Shown here: piece by piece, positions 1-8,080 of the stretch
How positions within the stretch are numbered: position 1 is the first letter of the stretch
Layout: every line of letters starts with the position of its first letter
NCBI GenBank assembly: GCA_013375475.1
Contig: JABXKD010000033.1
Location: forward strand, 1-39,172
Length of the DNA stretch: 39,172 nucleotides
Source: Promethearchaeota archaeon
GTDB taxonomy: Archaea; Asgardarchaeota; Lokiarchaeia; Sigyniarchaeales; SOKP01
Direction of reading: 5' to 3'
Notes under the pieces: model-generated
Told to the model about the DNA's origin: nothing
Seen by the model: the letters and a program-made list of their open reading frames with translations, nothing else
Databases searched by the model: none
Translations under genes and position numbers: made by a program

Positions 1-165
1 AAGGGCGCAATTAATCAAATTATCAATATCTGCTTTATAATCTCCTTCCGGAAAGAAACTCTTTTTTACACGACTTATATTTTTAATGACTTTTCTCTTT
101 ACATCCTTCTCAACCTTGTTTAGTTCTTCAATGAACCATCTATATTTATCTAAGAATTCTTGCAT
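1..165 (-). CDS. Partial protein, possible Fe-S partner of the FAD oxidase (N-terminal 55 residues)
   Basis: This gene runs off the left edge of the window. Reading the minus strand, the upstream oxidase ends in TAG and this gene's ATG follows with no spacer (TAGATG), so the two are almost certainly co-transcribed and translationally coupled. The visible 55 residues are highly charged and helical and end in ...LINCAL at the edge. GlcD-type FAD subunits are often followed by a GlcF-like protein with two 4Fe-4S motifs (CxxCxxCxxxCP), and Cys-Ala-Leu would fit the first three residues of such a motif. That is inference from context plus one cysteine; the visible part alone does not identify the protein. 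Confidence 0.55.
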   Translation of the reverse strand, partial: MQEFLDKYRWFIEELNKVEKDVKRKVIKNISRVKKSFFPEGDYKADIDNLINCAL

Positions 166-1653
166 CTAATCAACACCCTCATGCCAAATATTTTCGTAAA
201 CTTTACCGGGATTTAGAATGTTTTGAGGATCCAAAATCTTCTTGAATTCCTTCATGATTTTCATACTCTTACCCCATTCTACTCCCATCCATCTTGCTCG
301 ATTTATCCCAATACCGTGATGGTGAGCTATGGATCCACCAGAAGCCACTACTGCTTCCATTGTTGCATTCCAAACCTTCTGATAAAAATCAAAATTAGTT
401 TCTTCTCCAGTTTCAACTCCTCCAAACGTAAAGTACATACCCACTCCATTTGGATAGAAATGCGAAACATGAGCAGTAAATAATATAACTCCTTTAAGTT
501 TTTTAACGGAATCTAATACATGATGATACATTTTTGCTGCGTTTTCCCATGAAGAAGCTACTTCAATTGTATCAAAAGTAATCTGCATTTTTGGAGTTGC
601 GCTTGTCTCAGTAACTCGAAATCTAGTTTCAAACCAATGTTCAACTGGATGAACACCACAATCAACTCCTGAATTCTGTTCGCATTTTTCTCTCGTAATT
701 TCTTCTTCGAGATTGACAAGTCGTTCATTACCTTCACATACAAAAACAACCATAACTTTATCATTAGCTTTTTCCATGTGCAAAAAATGTCTTTTAGTTT
801 CATCTTTATCATAAATCCTGACAACAGCAGGATAAATTTGTTCTCGTAAAATTTGCCTAACAGCTTCTAAAGAATCTTCAAAGGTATGAAACGCATACGA
901 TAATAATGCTCGTTTCTCTGGATAAGGCCAAATTCTTAGGGTAACTTCAGTTACTATCCCTAATGTTCCCTCATTCCCTATAAATAACTTATCTAATTGA
1001 GGACCCGTTGCTTTTCTAACAATAGGGTTAAAATTAAGCACATCTCCTTGAGGTAGAATTATTTCCATTCCTAATATGATATCTTCGATTTTACCGTATT
1101 TCGTTGAGAATTGCCCCGCTGCTTTATGTGCAGTCCATCCTCCCACAGAAGACATTTGAACAGATTGAGGGATATTTCCACAGGTATATCCTTTATTATT
1201 TAAAGTACGTTCTAAATTCATTCCGTTTATTCCAGATTCAACTGTTACTGTAAGATCTTTTTCATTTATTTTTAGGATCTGATTGAACTTCTTCATATCA
1301 ATTATGATTCCGCCCCTAATAGGAATTGCGCCTCCGACTACTCCAGAACCCTCAGCATAAGGTATAACTGGGATTCCCTCCGAATTTGCCAATCGTAAGA
1401 TTTCAATAATTTGGTTTTTGTTTTCTGGCCATGTAATGAAATCAGCAAGTCCAGCAATCTTTCCTTCTAATATCCAATTAAATCCAATCATTGTAGAATC
1501 TTTTGTATAAGCAAAGAGATCGAGTTCACTGTTAGAAACATTTTTGTCCCCAACAATTTCAGTTAGCTTGGATTTAATTTTTTGTTTATCCTTAATTTCA
1601 GAGCGATTATTTTTGTAAATTAATTCAAAATCTTTAAAATCCATCAATATCAA
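166..1653 (-). CDS. FAD-binding oxidoreductase, GlcD/alkyldihydroxyacetonephosphate synthase-like
   Basis: A 495-residue flavoprotein of the vanillyl-alcohol-oxidase fold. The N-terminal half is an FAD-binding domain with the PYAEGSGVVGG pyrophosphate loop near residue 100 and SVGGWTAHKAAGQFSTKYG near 170. The C-terminal half is the FAD-linked oxidase domain, ending in LDPQNILNPGK. Residues 444-446 are HHH in HHHGIG. GlcD and D-lactate dehydrogenases usually have EHGIG here, while alkylglycerone-phosphate synthases have HHHG, so it looks AGPS-like in this motif. Its partner starts immediately after its stop and may be an Fe-S subunit, which would suit a hydroxyacid dehydrogenase instead. The substrate is therefore open. 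Start: TTG at 1653 or ATG at 1644; AAAAGGAAC lies just upstream of the TTG and does not decide between them. Confidence 0.88.
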   Translation of the reverse strand: MILMDFKDFELIYKNNRSEIKDKQKIKSKLTEIVGDKNVSNSELDLFAYTKDSTMIGFNWILEGKIAGLADFITWPENKNQIIEILRLANSEGIPVIPYAEGSGVVGGAIPIRGGIIIDMKKFNQILKINEKDLTVTVESGINGMNLERTLNNKGYTCGNIPQSVQMSSVGGWTAHKAAGQFSTKYGKIEDIILGMEIILPQGDVLNFNPIVRKATGPQLDKLFIGNEGTLGIVTEVTLRIWPYPEKRALLSYAFHTFEDSLEAVRQILREQIYPAVVRIYDKDETKRHFLHMEKANDKVMVVFVCEGNERLVNLEEEITREKCEQNSGVDCGVHPVEHWFETRFRVTETSATPKMQITFDTIEVASSWENAAKMYHHVLDSVKKLKGVILFTAHVSHFYPNGVGMYFTFGGVETGEETNFDFYQKVWNATMEAVVASGGSIAHHHGIGINRARWMGVEWGKSMKIMKEFKKILDPQNILNPGKVYENIWHEGVD

Positions 1654-1689
1654 CAGTTCCTTTTATTTACTATGATAATGATTAGAATT

Positions 1690-1700
1690 AATTTAAAATT
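1690..1700 (-). promoter_or_regulatory. Probable TATA box for the FAD oxidase gene
   Basis: On the minus strand the sequence reads AAATTTTAAATTA, an archaeal TATA-like element about 40-50 bases before the oxidase start, preceded by a purine-rich stretch. Transcription would start near 1667, leaving a short leader containing AAAAGGAAC. Assigned by pattern and spacing only. Confidence 0.4.
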
Positions 1701-1758
1701 TCTACTTTCAAATTAACCTTTAAAGTCTTGATAATTTATATGATAAAAAAAGATTAGG

Positions 1759-3234
1759 TTAATACATAGTTTCTCCCGTAATCTTGTTCACTTTTAAGTG
1801 TCTGAATCTAGCTTGAGTTTTATTTAATTCTGGACTCGCAGATATCTTCTCTACCACTTCTGGAGGAAATAAATAGTTTGCCATTTTTATAATTAGTTGT
1901 GGAGTTTCAATGCAATTAAATAGTTTTAAAATCTCAAATGAGTAGAACAATTCAGAAATTAAATCAAAATTAGTATCTTCTGATATTTCAAGTAGTTCTA
2001 AATTCCTGTAAATCTTGGAAATAGTACTTTCCAACAAGTCGTATTCTTTTAAATTATCTAAAGTATTTCTCATATAATTACAAAATACTACGTAATAAGT
2101 TGCTTCTGACGAAACGAAGCCGTCTCTATATTGTTTTATTCCTTCTGGTGCTATTCTACGATCTAATTCTTCTAATATTGCTTGAATATTATCCTCTATG
2201 TTTCTAGCATGAATCAAGTTATATAATTTTAAAATAACAACTAATTGGGATGTTTCTAAGTTCTTAAGATAAGCGGTTTCAAAATATTTTGGCTCTGTTT
2301 CAATTAATCTATTAATTTGTTCATTTGTGAGCCATAATTTCATATAAAAAGTAGCTTTTAGAAGATAGTAAACTCCATCAGTAGCTTGTACTAAAGGTGC
2401 TTCAAACTCATCGATCCCTTCCTCATATAAATCTAATAAGAAATTCTTAACTTTGGGTTCTTCCAATTTTACATTCAATGCGTCTGCTAAGTATAATCCA
2501 CAATAATAGAGGTCGGGATTTTTTAATGTAACCAAGGGTATAGTTATTAACCATTCGTCCATGTTGTCCGAAATATAATTCTTTATATGGATAAAATTAA
2601 ATTCTTTTTCTAAATGAAATATACTAATTATCCGATAAATAAGATATAAGGATTGCAGTTTTTCTTGCGGATCTTGTAGATTCTCTAACATCTCAATTTT
2701 TTCTTTATTTAACACTAACTTTTTTTCAAATTTCTTCTGTATTTGAAGATATCTCTTCAAATTTTCTTTTTTTTCGGGATACTTATCAATGAGATCTTTT
2801 AAGTTTTTCAATTCTACAATAAATTCCAAACTTAAGAAATTATTTGATTTTAAATTTAATATTATGGGACTGACATTATTTATATCAACTAAATAATCTA
2901 CAACTTTTTCTAAAAAAATCTCGTATAATATTGGAGCTATTTTTACATCATAAATTTGATGGATTGGCCGTTTTTTGTTAATGTCATCGTGGTTCAGGTT
3001 AATATAAGGGTCTAAAAATATGTGATCTAATTCTTTGCTTTCAAATCCAAGAGCAACTAATTCAGTTTTAATAAAATCCAAGAGATCGCTAAATTGGCGA
3101 TTTAAATCTTCAGTTTCATTTGTATACATAAACTCATTAATTCTATCATGAAAAAACTGATCTAGGCTATTAAATAAATAGTCTTCATTGTCTAAGTATA
3201 AGCTAGAAATATTCAATAATCCTTGAAATATCAT
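1759..3234 (-). CDS. Large helical protein of unknown function, possible alpha/alpha-toroid fold
   Basis: A 491-residue soluble protein that I do not recognise. No signal peptide or membrane segment is visible. It is almost wholly helical, with a strongly charged central region (about residues 140-200, rich in Lys/Glu/Leu) likely to form a coiled coil or helical hairpin. In the C-terminal half, segments such as DGFVSSEATYYVVFCNYMRN near residue 400 resemble the repeat unit of prenyltransferase/terpene-cyclase alpha-alpha toroids (aromatic-rich GF...S.EATYY.. followed by a helix), and a weaker copy lies near residues 285-310. This similarity is by eye and may be only fold-level. No catalytic residues can be named. 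It is transcribed in the same direction as the FAD oxidase, 105 bases upstream of it, which has its own candidate promoter. Confidence 0.75.
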   Translation of the reverse strand: MIFQGLLNISSLYLDNEDYLFNSLDQFFHDRINEFMYTNETEDLNRQFSDLLDFIKTELVALGFESKELDHIFLDPYINLNHDDINKKRPIHQIYDVKIAPILYEIFLEKVVDYLVDINNVSPIILNLKSNNFLSLEFIVELKNLKDLIDKYPEKKENLKRYLQIQKKFEKKLVLNKEKIEMLENLQDPQEKLQSLYLIYRIISIFHLEKEFNFIHIKNYISDNMDEWLITIPLVTLKNPDLYYCGLYLADALNVKLEEPKVKNFLLDLYEEGIDEFEAPLVQATDGVYYLLKATFYMKLWLTNEQINRLIETEPKYFETAYLKNLETSQLVVILKLYNLIHARNIEDNIQAILEELDRRIAPEGIKQYRDGFVSSEATYYVVFCNYMRNTLDNLKEYDLLESTISKIYRNLELLEISEDTNFDLISELFYSFEILKLFNCIETPQLIIKMANYLFPPEVVEKISASPELNKTQARFRHLKVNKITGETMY

Positions 3235-3614
3235 TTAGAGCTACGTCAATTTTTAATTTAATTAAATACTCTGATTAAAGCAATATTCTTTAAACTTTAT
3301 ATGTGAGAATAAAAATTAATACTTTTTTATTCAAATTTATAGTATATTGAAAATATTTACACATTATTATTTAATTGGGCGGTTATGTTTAAGTATGAAA
3401 TTTATCAAATTATAATCTAAAAAGATAATAGCTTCTTAATTTCTTTAGAATAAGATTCATAATCTTAACTCTTAATAAAAAAGCTTCAATAAAAATAAAG
3501 ATTTAACCATTTGAATTTTCAACTTAATGGATATTTAAAATTTGAAACAATTACTTCATAAAATTAAAATTAAAAAAAAATCTTTATTAATATAAGATAA
3601 TTATTAAGGAAAAG
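3235..3614. other. Divergent intergenic region between the helical protein gene and glmM
   Basis: 380 bases, extremely AT-rich, with no convincing ORF or RNA gene. It must carry two divergent promoters. For the minus-strand gene, TATA candidates are CATATAAAG (3296-3304) and TATTTAATTA (about 3257-3266); the nearer one would give a nearly leaderless mRNA. For glmM, A-tracts and ATTAATATAAG precede an AAGGA Shine-Dalgarno just before the ATG. The rest shows only A/T runs. Confidence 0.5.
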
Positions 3615-5051
3615 ATGAAAAATATGACATCAAATATATTTGGAACTTCCGGTATAAGAAAGGTGTTCCAAAATTACAGTGAGACAGATATCATGTTTAC
3701 GCCGCAAATGGCTTTAGATGTGGGACTAGCGTTGGGTACATACTTAAAAGGTGAAGGTATCGTAGTTATCGGGAAGGATATTAGAACCTCTGCTTTACCA
3801 ATAGAATATTCATTAATTTCGGGGATTTTAAGTACGGGATGTAATGTGAAAACATTAGGTATTGTAACTACTCCCACATTAGCAATGTCTCTACGATTTT
3901 TAGATGGGAATGCTGGAGTTATGATTACTGCATCTCATAATACTCCCGAATATATTGGACTAAAATTTTGGAATCCTTCAGGTATAGGTTACTCCCATGA
4001 GCAAGAGGAAGAAATCTCGAGATTATATGACGAGAAGAGTTTTCTTGATATCAAATGGGATCAAATTGGAAAAGTTACTCAGGTTAATGATATTAACGAT
4101 AAGCACATTTTAGATATAACAAATCGTATAAAATTTGATGGAAGTAAACTTAATGTTATAGTTGACCCCGGAAACGGAGCGGGATGTGAAATTGTTCCAA
4201 GACTTTTAAGTATTTATAATGTAAATATTATAACAATCAACGCACAAATGGATGGTAAATTCCCTGGACGAAATTCAGAACCTAGCAAAAAAAATTTAAT
4301 TCAAATTTCCAAATTTTTGAAAATATCAACACTAGATGATATTGGAATAGCATTAGATGGGGACGCTGATCGAGTTATTTTTTTAGATGAAACGGGTGAG
4401 ATTGTTGATCCAATTAGGTTATTAGCTCTTCTGGCAAAATATAATATACAAAATAATCGAAATAATCTTAATATGAAGGATATGAAAGTATCTACTCCTA
4501 TAAACTCATCTAGTTTAATTGAGGAAGTACTACAACCACTAAATTGCGAAGTAATAAGGACTGAAGTAGGAGATATCCAAGTAGCTCAAGCTTTATATGA
4601 GAACGGGGGATTTCTGGGTGGAGAAACCTCAGGTACATATATTTGGCCTAGCTTCCATTTAGGACCCGATTCAATAGTTACAATCGGTTTAGTATTGCAA
4701 ATGATGGTTAAAACGGGAAAAAGGTTAATAGAATTATTGAAAGAAATTCCAAACTACCCCTATTACCGTCAACAATTTCAACTTATAAAAGATATTCCGT
4801 TTTCAGATGATATAACTCAAAAAATCATTGGAGAAATGAAAGAGAGCTTCGATTCTATGGGAAAAAAATTAAAAACTATAAATAAGATGGATGGTTGTAG
4901 ATTCGATTACGATACTGGATGGATTTTAATAAGACGTTCGGGAACAAGCCCATACTTAAGAATTTCTGGTGAATCCAGTATCGATATAAATCAATCAATT
5001 GAGATGAATAAAGTAGCAGAAGAAAAAATGAAGAAATTAAATTTAATATAA
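3615..5051 (+). CDS. glmM: Phosphoglucosamine mutase / phosphohexomutase (archaeal GlmM-like)
   Basis: A 478-residue alpha-D-phosphohexomutase, expected to interconvert glucosamine-6-phosphate and glucosamine-1-phosphate in UDP-GlcNAc synthesis. Visible motifs: N-terminal FGTSGIRKVF; phosphoserine loop ITASHNT with the catalytic Ser at about 107; metal-binding DGDADR near 245; sugar-binding GGETSGTYIWP; and phosphate-binding RRSGTSPYLRI near the C-terminus. The GExSGTxIxP form of the sugar loop is the style I associate with archaeal GlmM, and glmS lies about 1.1 kb downstream, which favours GlmM over phosphomannomutase. Two loops depart from consensus: SHNT instead of SHNP, and SGTSP instead of SGTEP. 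The ATG at 3615 follows AAGGA at a short distance; a second ATG lies three codons on. Confidence 0.88.
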   Translation: MKNMTSNIFGTSGIRKVFQNYSETDIMFTPQMALDVGLALGTYLKGEGIVVIGKDIRTSALPIEYSLISGILSTGCNVKTLGIVTTPTLAMSLRFLDGNAGVMITASHNTPEYIGLKFWNPSGIGYSHEQEEEISRLYDEKSFLDIKWDQIGKVTQVNDINDKHILDITNRIKFDGSKLNVIVDPGNGAGCEIVPRLLSIYNVNIITINAQMDGKFPGRNSEPSKKNLIQISKFLKISTLDDIGIALDGDADRVIFLDETGEIVDPIRLLALLAKYNIQNNRNNLNMKDMKVSTPINSSSLIEEVLQPLNCEVIRTEVGDIQVAQALYENGGFLGGETSGTYIWPSFHLGPDSIVTIGLVLQMMVKTGKRLIELLKEIPNYPYYRQQFQLIKDIPFSDDITQKIIGEMKESFDSMGKKLKTINKMDGCRFDYDTGWILIRRSGTSPYLRISGESSIDINQSIEMNKVAEEKMKKLNLI

Positions 5052-5091
5052 AGTTTTTATTAAATGTTTATATTTTTAGTTGAAGTTAACT

Positions 5092-6048
5092 TTATATAAT
5101 TTCTATTTCTATTCCTTTTTTTTTGAGAAATTCCTTTTTAGCAAGCAGTTCTCTACCAACGATTTTGTCCAATATATAAGTCAGGTTACCTCCATTTTTT
5201 GAATAAATTTGCCCATAAGAAATTGGAATATCTGGGGATGGATCATTTAGTAACGATTTGGTAACTGACTCAACCTTACGTTCACCATTAGCCAACAATA
5301 AGACTGCTTTTGCTTTATATACTAGTTCAGCCCCCATACTGATTGCATACCTGGGGGATTCATCTTTGGTGGTGAAATGACCATCTTTCACAGCATTGTC
5401 TACGGTATTGTCATCAAGTTTTACTAATAAAACATTACTATTTTCAAATGGGATTCCCGATTCATGAAAAGCAACATGACCACGACCTCCAACGCCTATT
5501 ATATGTAAATCAATACCCCCAGCAGCTGAAATTTTTTGAGCATACCCTTCTAATATTGTTTCTCGAATCCACTTTAAATATTCTGAAGCTGGATTATCTT
5601 TAATTAATATTGATTTACCCGCATCTGTACCCAATTCACTCCAGTCTTCTGGATGTGCTTTAAGTTCGTCTACTAATTGTTCTTGATCAATCAAACAACC
5701 ATAAGGGAGCGAAGTCTCGATGAATTTTTTGTCAAGAAGCCCAAAAAATTCTTGAATCATAAAATAACAATAACTCTCAGGATGTAGCACTCGTTGTTGA
5801 GGGTTTTCACCAGGGAGACCTACATACTCATCAAGGTTAAAGCTACGGATCCGTGTGCTATCAATTTCACCAGAATTAGCAATCCGAGCTAGGATTTTAT
5901 ACATACCTTTAGGTGAATTTCCCGTTGCAAGCCCTAAAACATATTCTTCCTTGTTTTGCAATCCTTGGATGATATGCTCTTTTACAATTTCAGCTGCAAC
6001 CTTACTTAACTCTTTGAAATTATGTGTAATAATTACTTTAATCGCCAT
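5092..6048 (-). CDS. NagB-like glucosamine-6-phosphate deaminase/isomerase family protein
   Basis: A 318-residue member of the NagB/RpiA/6-phosphogluconolactonase fold. Motifs match glucosamine-6-phosphate deaminase: LATGNSPKGMY (phosphate loop, residues 40-50), FNLDEYVGLPGENP with the catalytic Asp at about 73, GVGGRGHVAFHE at 185-196, PRYAISMG, and a Lys in GERK. Compared with E. coli NagB (266 residues) it carries roughly 50 extra residues around 119-172. The active-site loop reads GGRGH where NagB has GNDGH, so the Asp141 equivalent is Arg189; the His143 and Glu148 equivalents (His191, Glu196) are kept. It may therefore be a deaminase with altered chemistry or a related isomerase. It is convergent with glmM and divergent from glmS, so it sits inside the amino-sugar block. 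Confidence 0.8.
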   Translation of the reverse strand: MAIKVIITHNFKELSKVAAEIVKEHIIQGLQNKEEYVLGLATGNSPKGMYKILARIANSGEIDSTRIRSFNLDEYVGLPGENPQQRVLHPESYCYFMIQEFFGLLDKKFIETSLPYGCLIDQEQLVDELKAHPEDWSELGTDAGKSILIKDNPASEYLKWIRETILEGYAQKISAAGGIDLHIIGVGGRGHVAFHESGIPFENSNVLLVKLDDNTVDNAVKDGHFTTKDESPRYAISMGAELVYKAKAVLLLANGERKVESVTKSLLNDPSPDIPISYGQIYSKNGGNLTYILDKIVGRELLAKKEFLKKKGIEIEII

Positions 6049-6160
6049 AAATAGTACCTTGAGAAATAATTTATACTAAAAAAAGTTCTGTTTAATAAAA
6101 ATTTAATCATATGAGTTTTACAAATTACTTTTATCATGTTTTCTTTCGGACGTAAAAAAA

Positions 6161-6169
6161 TATTTAAAT
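6161..6169 (+). promoter_or_regulatory. TATA box of glmS (likely leaderless transcript)
   Basis: CGTAAAAAAATATTTAAAT gives an A-rich BRE followed by TATTTAAAT, centred about 28 bases before the glmS ATG at 6193. In archaea transcription begins about 25-28 bases after the TATA box, so the mRNA would start at or within a few bases of the ATG. No Shine-Dalgarno is present, which agrees with a leaderless mRNA. Confidence 0.6.
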
Positions 6170-6192
6170 TTCTAATAATTACCTATTTTTAG

Positions 6193-8046
6193 ATGTGTGG
6201 TATTTTTGGAATAGTTACAAAGAATCAAGAAATCTCTGTAGGTAAAGTTGTCTTCGAAGCAATAAAGCGTTTAGAATACCGTGGATATGATTCATGTGGT
6301 ATTGTTTCACTTTATAATTCAAAACTATTCATTAAAAAAGAAGCTGGAAAAATTGATGAAATCCATAAAAAGATCAAATTAGATGAATTTCCTAGTGGTT
6401 CAAGACTTGCATTAGCTCATACAAGATGGGCTACTCATGGAGCACCTACTAAACAAAATAGCCATCCACATTTAGATTGTTTCGACAAGATTGCAGTTGT
6501 ACATAATGGAATAATAGAGAATTTTTTAGAATTGCGAAATGAACTCACTTCTCTAGGACATACATTTAAATCTGAAACTGATTCTGAAGTTATTCCTCAT
6601 TTGATTGAAGATTTCATGAAAAATGGTAATAATTTTAAGGATGCTATTATAAACGCATTAAAAAAATGCAAAGGAGCGTACGCAATTGCAGTCTGTCAGA
6701 TTGATAATCCCGATTTAATAATTGTTGCTCGAAAAGAATCTCCTTTAATAATTGGAATAGAAGAAGGAAAAACAACTTATTGTTCTTCAGATATTCCTGC
6801 TTTTTTACCATATACAAGAAAATGTTATATAATGGAAGATGACGAACTTGCTGTTTTGAAAGCGGGAGAAGTTCAATTTTTTGCTCTCAATAGTGATAAT
6901 GAATCGATTAGAAAAGAAATGCAAATTATTGAATGGAATATTGATGCTGCAGAAAAGGGAGGTTTTGATCATTTTATGTTAAAAGAAATTTACGAGGAAC
7001 CAGATGCATTAAGGTTTACTATGAAAATTTCCGACCAGCTATTAAGCAAGTTTGCAAACGCTTTAATCTCAGCAGGTAGCATCTATATCACTGCAGCGGG
7101 GACATCTTATCACTCAGCGTTAGCAGGAAAATTTATAATTTCTAAGTTTCTTGGTAAACATATTCAGGATATAGAATGTTCTGAATTTGAAACTCAGCTA
7201 AAAGGTAGTTTGCAAGATAATTCCGTAATTATTGCAATTTCACAATCAGGTGAAACCATTGATACGATAGAAGCGATTAGATGGGCAAAAAAAACAAAAT
7301 CTGTCAAAATTTTAACAATTACTAATGTTGTAGGTTCATCTATTACTAGGTATTCCGATCATGTGATCGTAACAAATGCAGGACCTGAAATTGGAGTTGC
7401 AGCAACAAAAACATATACCACGCAAGTTCTTGCTCTTGCGTTAATAGCAGTATCAATTGCAAAAACTAGAAAAATAATATCTAATGAAGAAATAGTAAAA
7501 TATCAGGATGCTTTAGCTGGAATTCCTAATATCATTGAACAATTCCTCGAAAAAAACGTTGATTTAATCAAATATATTGTAAGCAATTTAGAAAAAAATA
7601 TGAATTATTTCTTCTTGGCAAGAGGAATATCAATTGCCACTGCTAAAGAAGGAGGTTTGAAATTGAAAGAAGTTGCTTGTCGGTTTATAGAAGGATACTC
7701 TGCAGCTTCTGCTAAACATGGACCAATTTCTTTAGTACGGGAAGGATTTCCTATTATTTTTATCGCTCCTCCTGACGAGACGTATAATAGATTAGTTGGG
7801 AATGTAATGGAGTTCAAAGCTAGAGGTGGTAGAATTATTTCTGTTGTTGTGGAAAGTGATGTAAAGATAACAAAATTAAGTGATATTACAATTCGAATTC
7901 CTCAACCCGCAGACAAGTTTCATAACCTATTCAGCCCAATAACTTTCATGCCAGCCTTACAATTATTAGCCTATTATGCTGCTTTAGCCCATGATCTAGA
8001 CCCAGATAAACCATTAAATCTTAGTAAGACTGTAACTGTTCATTAA
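6193..8046 (+). CDS. glmS: Glutamine--fructose-6-phosphate aminotransferase (isomerizing)
   Basis: A full-length 617-residue GlmS that makes glucosamine-6-phosphate from fructose-6-phosphate and glutamine. The protein begins MCGIFGIV, so Cys2 becomes the N-terminal nucleophile of the class II glutamine amidotransferase domain (about 1-220), with LEYRGYDSCG, HTRWATHGAP and VVHNGIIENF in the expected order. Two SIS sugar-isomerase domains follow (about 285-430 and 460-600), with TAAGTSYHSALAGK, ISQSGETIDT and KLKEVACRFIEGYSA. The C-terminus is LSKTVTVH, the usual GlmS tail carrying the Schiff-base Lys and terminal loop. It is likely transcribed alone from its own promoter and supplies substrate to the nearby GlmM. 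Confidence 0.97.
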   Translation: MCGIFGIVTKNQEISVGKVVFEAIKRLEYRGYDSCGIVSLYNSKLFIKKEAGKIDEIHKKIKLDEFPSGSRLALAHTRWATHGAPTKQNSHPHLDCFDKIAVVHNGIIENFLELRNELTSLGHTFKSETDSEVIPHLIEDFMKNGNNFKDAIINALKKCKGAYAIAVCQIDNPDLIIVARKESPLIIGIEEGKTTYCSSDIPAFLPYTRKCYIMEDDELAVLKAGEVQFFALNSDNESIRKEMQIIEWNIDAAEKGGFDHFMLKEIYEEPDALRFTMKISDQLLSKFANALISAGSIYITAAGTSYHSALAGKFIISKFLGKHIQDIECSEFETQLKGSLQDNSVIIAISQSGETIDTIEAIRWAKKTKSVKILTITNVVGSSITRYSDHVIVTNAGPEIGVAATKTYTTQVLALALIAVSIAKTRKIISNEEIVKYQDALAGIPNIIEQFLEKNVDLIKYIVSNLEKNMNYFFLARGISIATAKEGGLKLKEVACRFIEGYSAASAKHGPISLVREGFPIIFIAPPDETYNRLVGNVMEFKARGGRIISVVVESDVKITKLSDITIRIPQPADKFHNLFSPITFMPALQLLAYYAALAHDLDPDKPLNLSKTVTVH

Positions 8047-8080
8047 AAATGTCCTTTATTATTAAAAATGAAGATATTTT

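Noticed and set aside
223..483. Plus-strand open frame inside the FAD oxidase gene
   Set aside because: It lies antisense to a well supported coding region, its translation has no recognisable features and no ribosome site precedes it.
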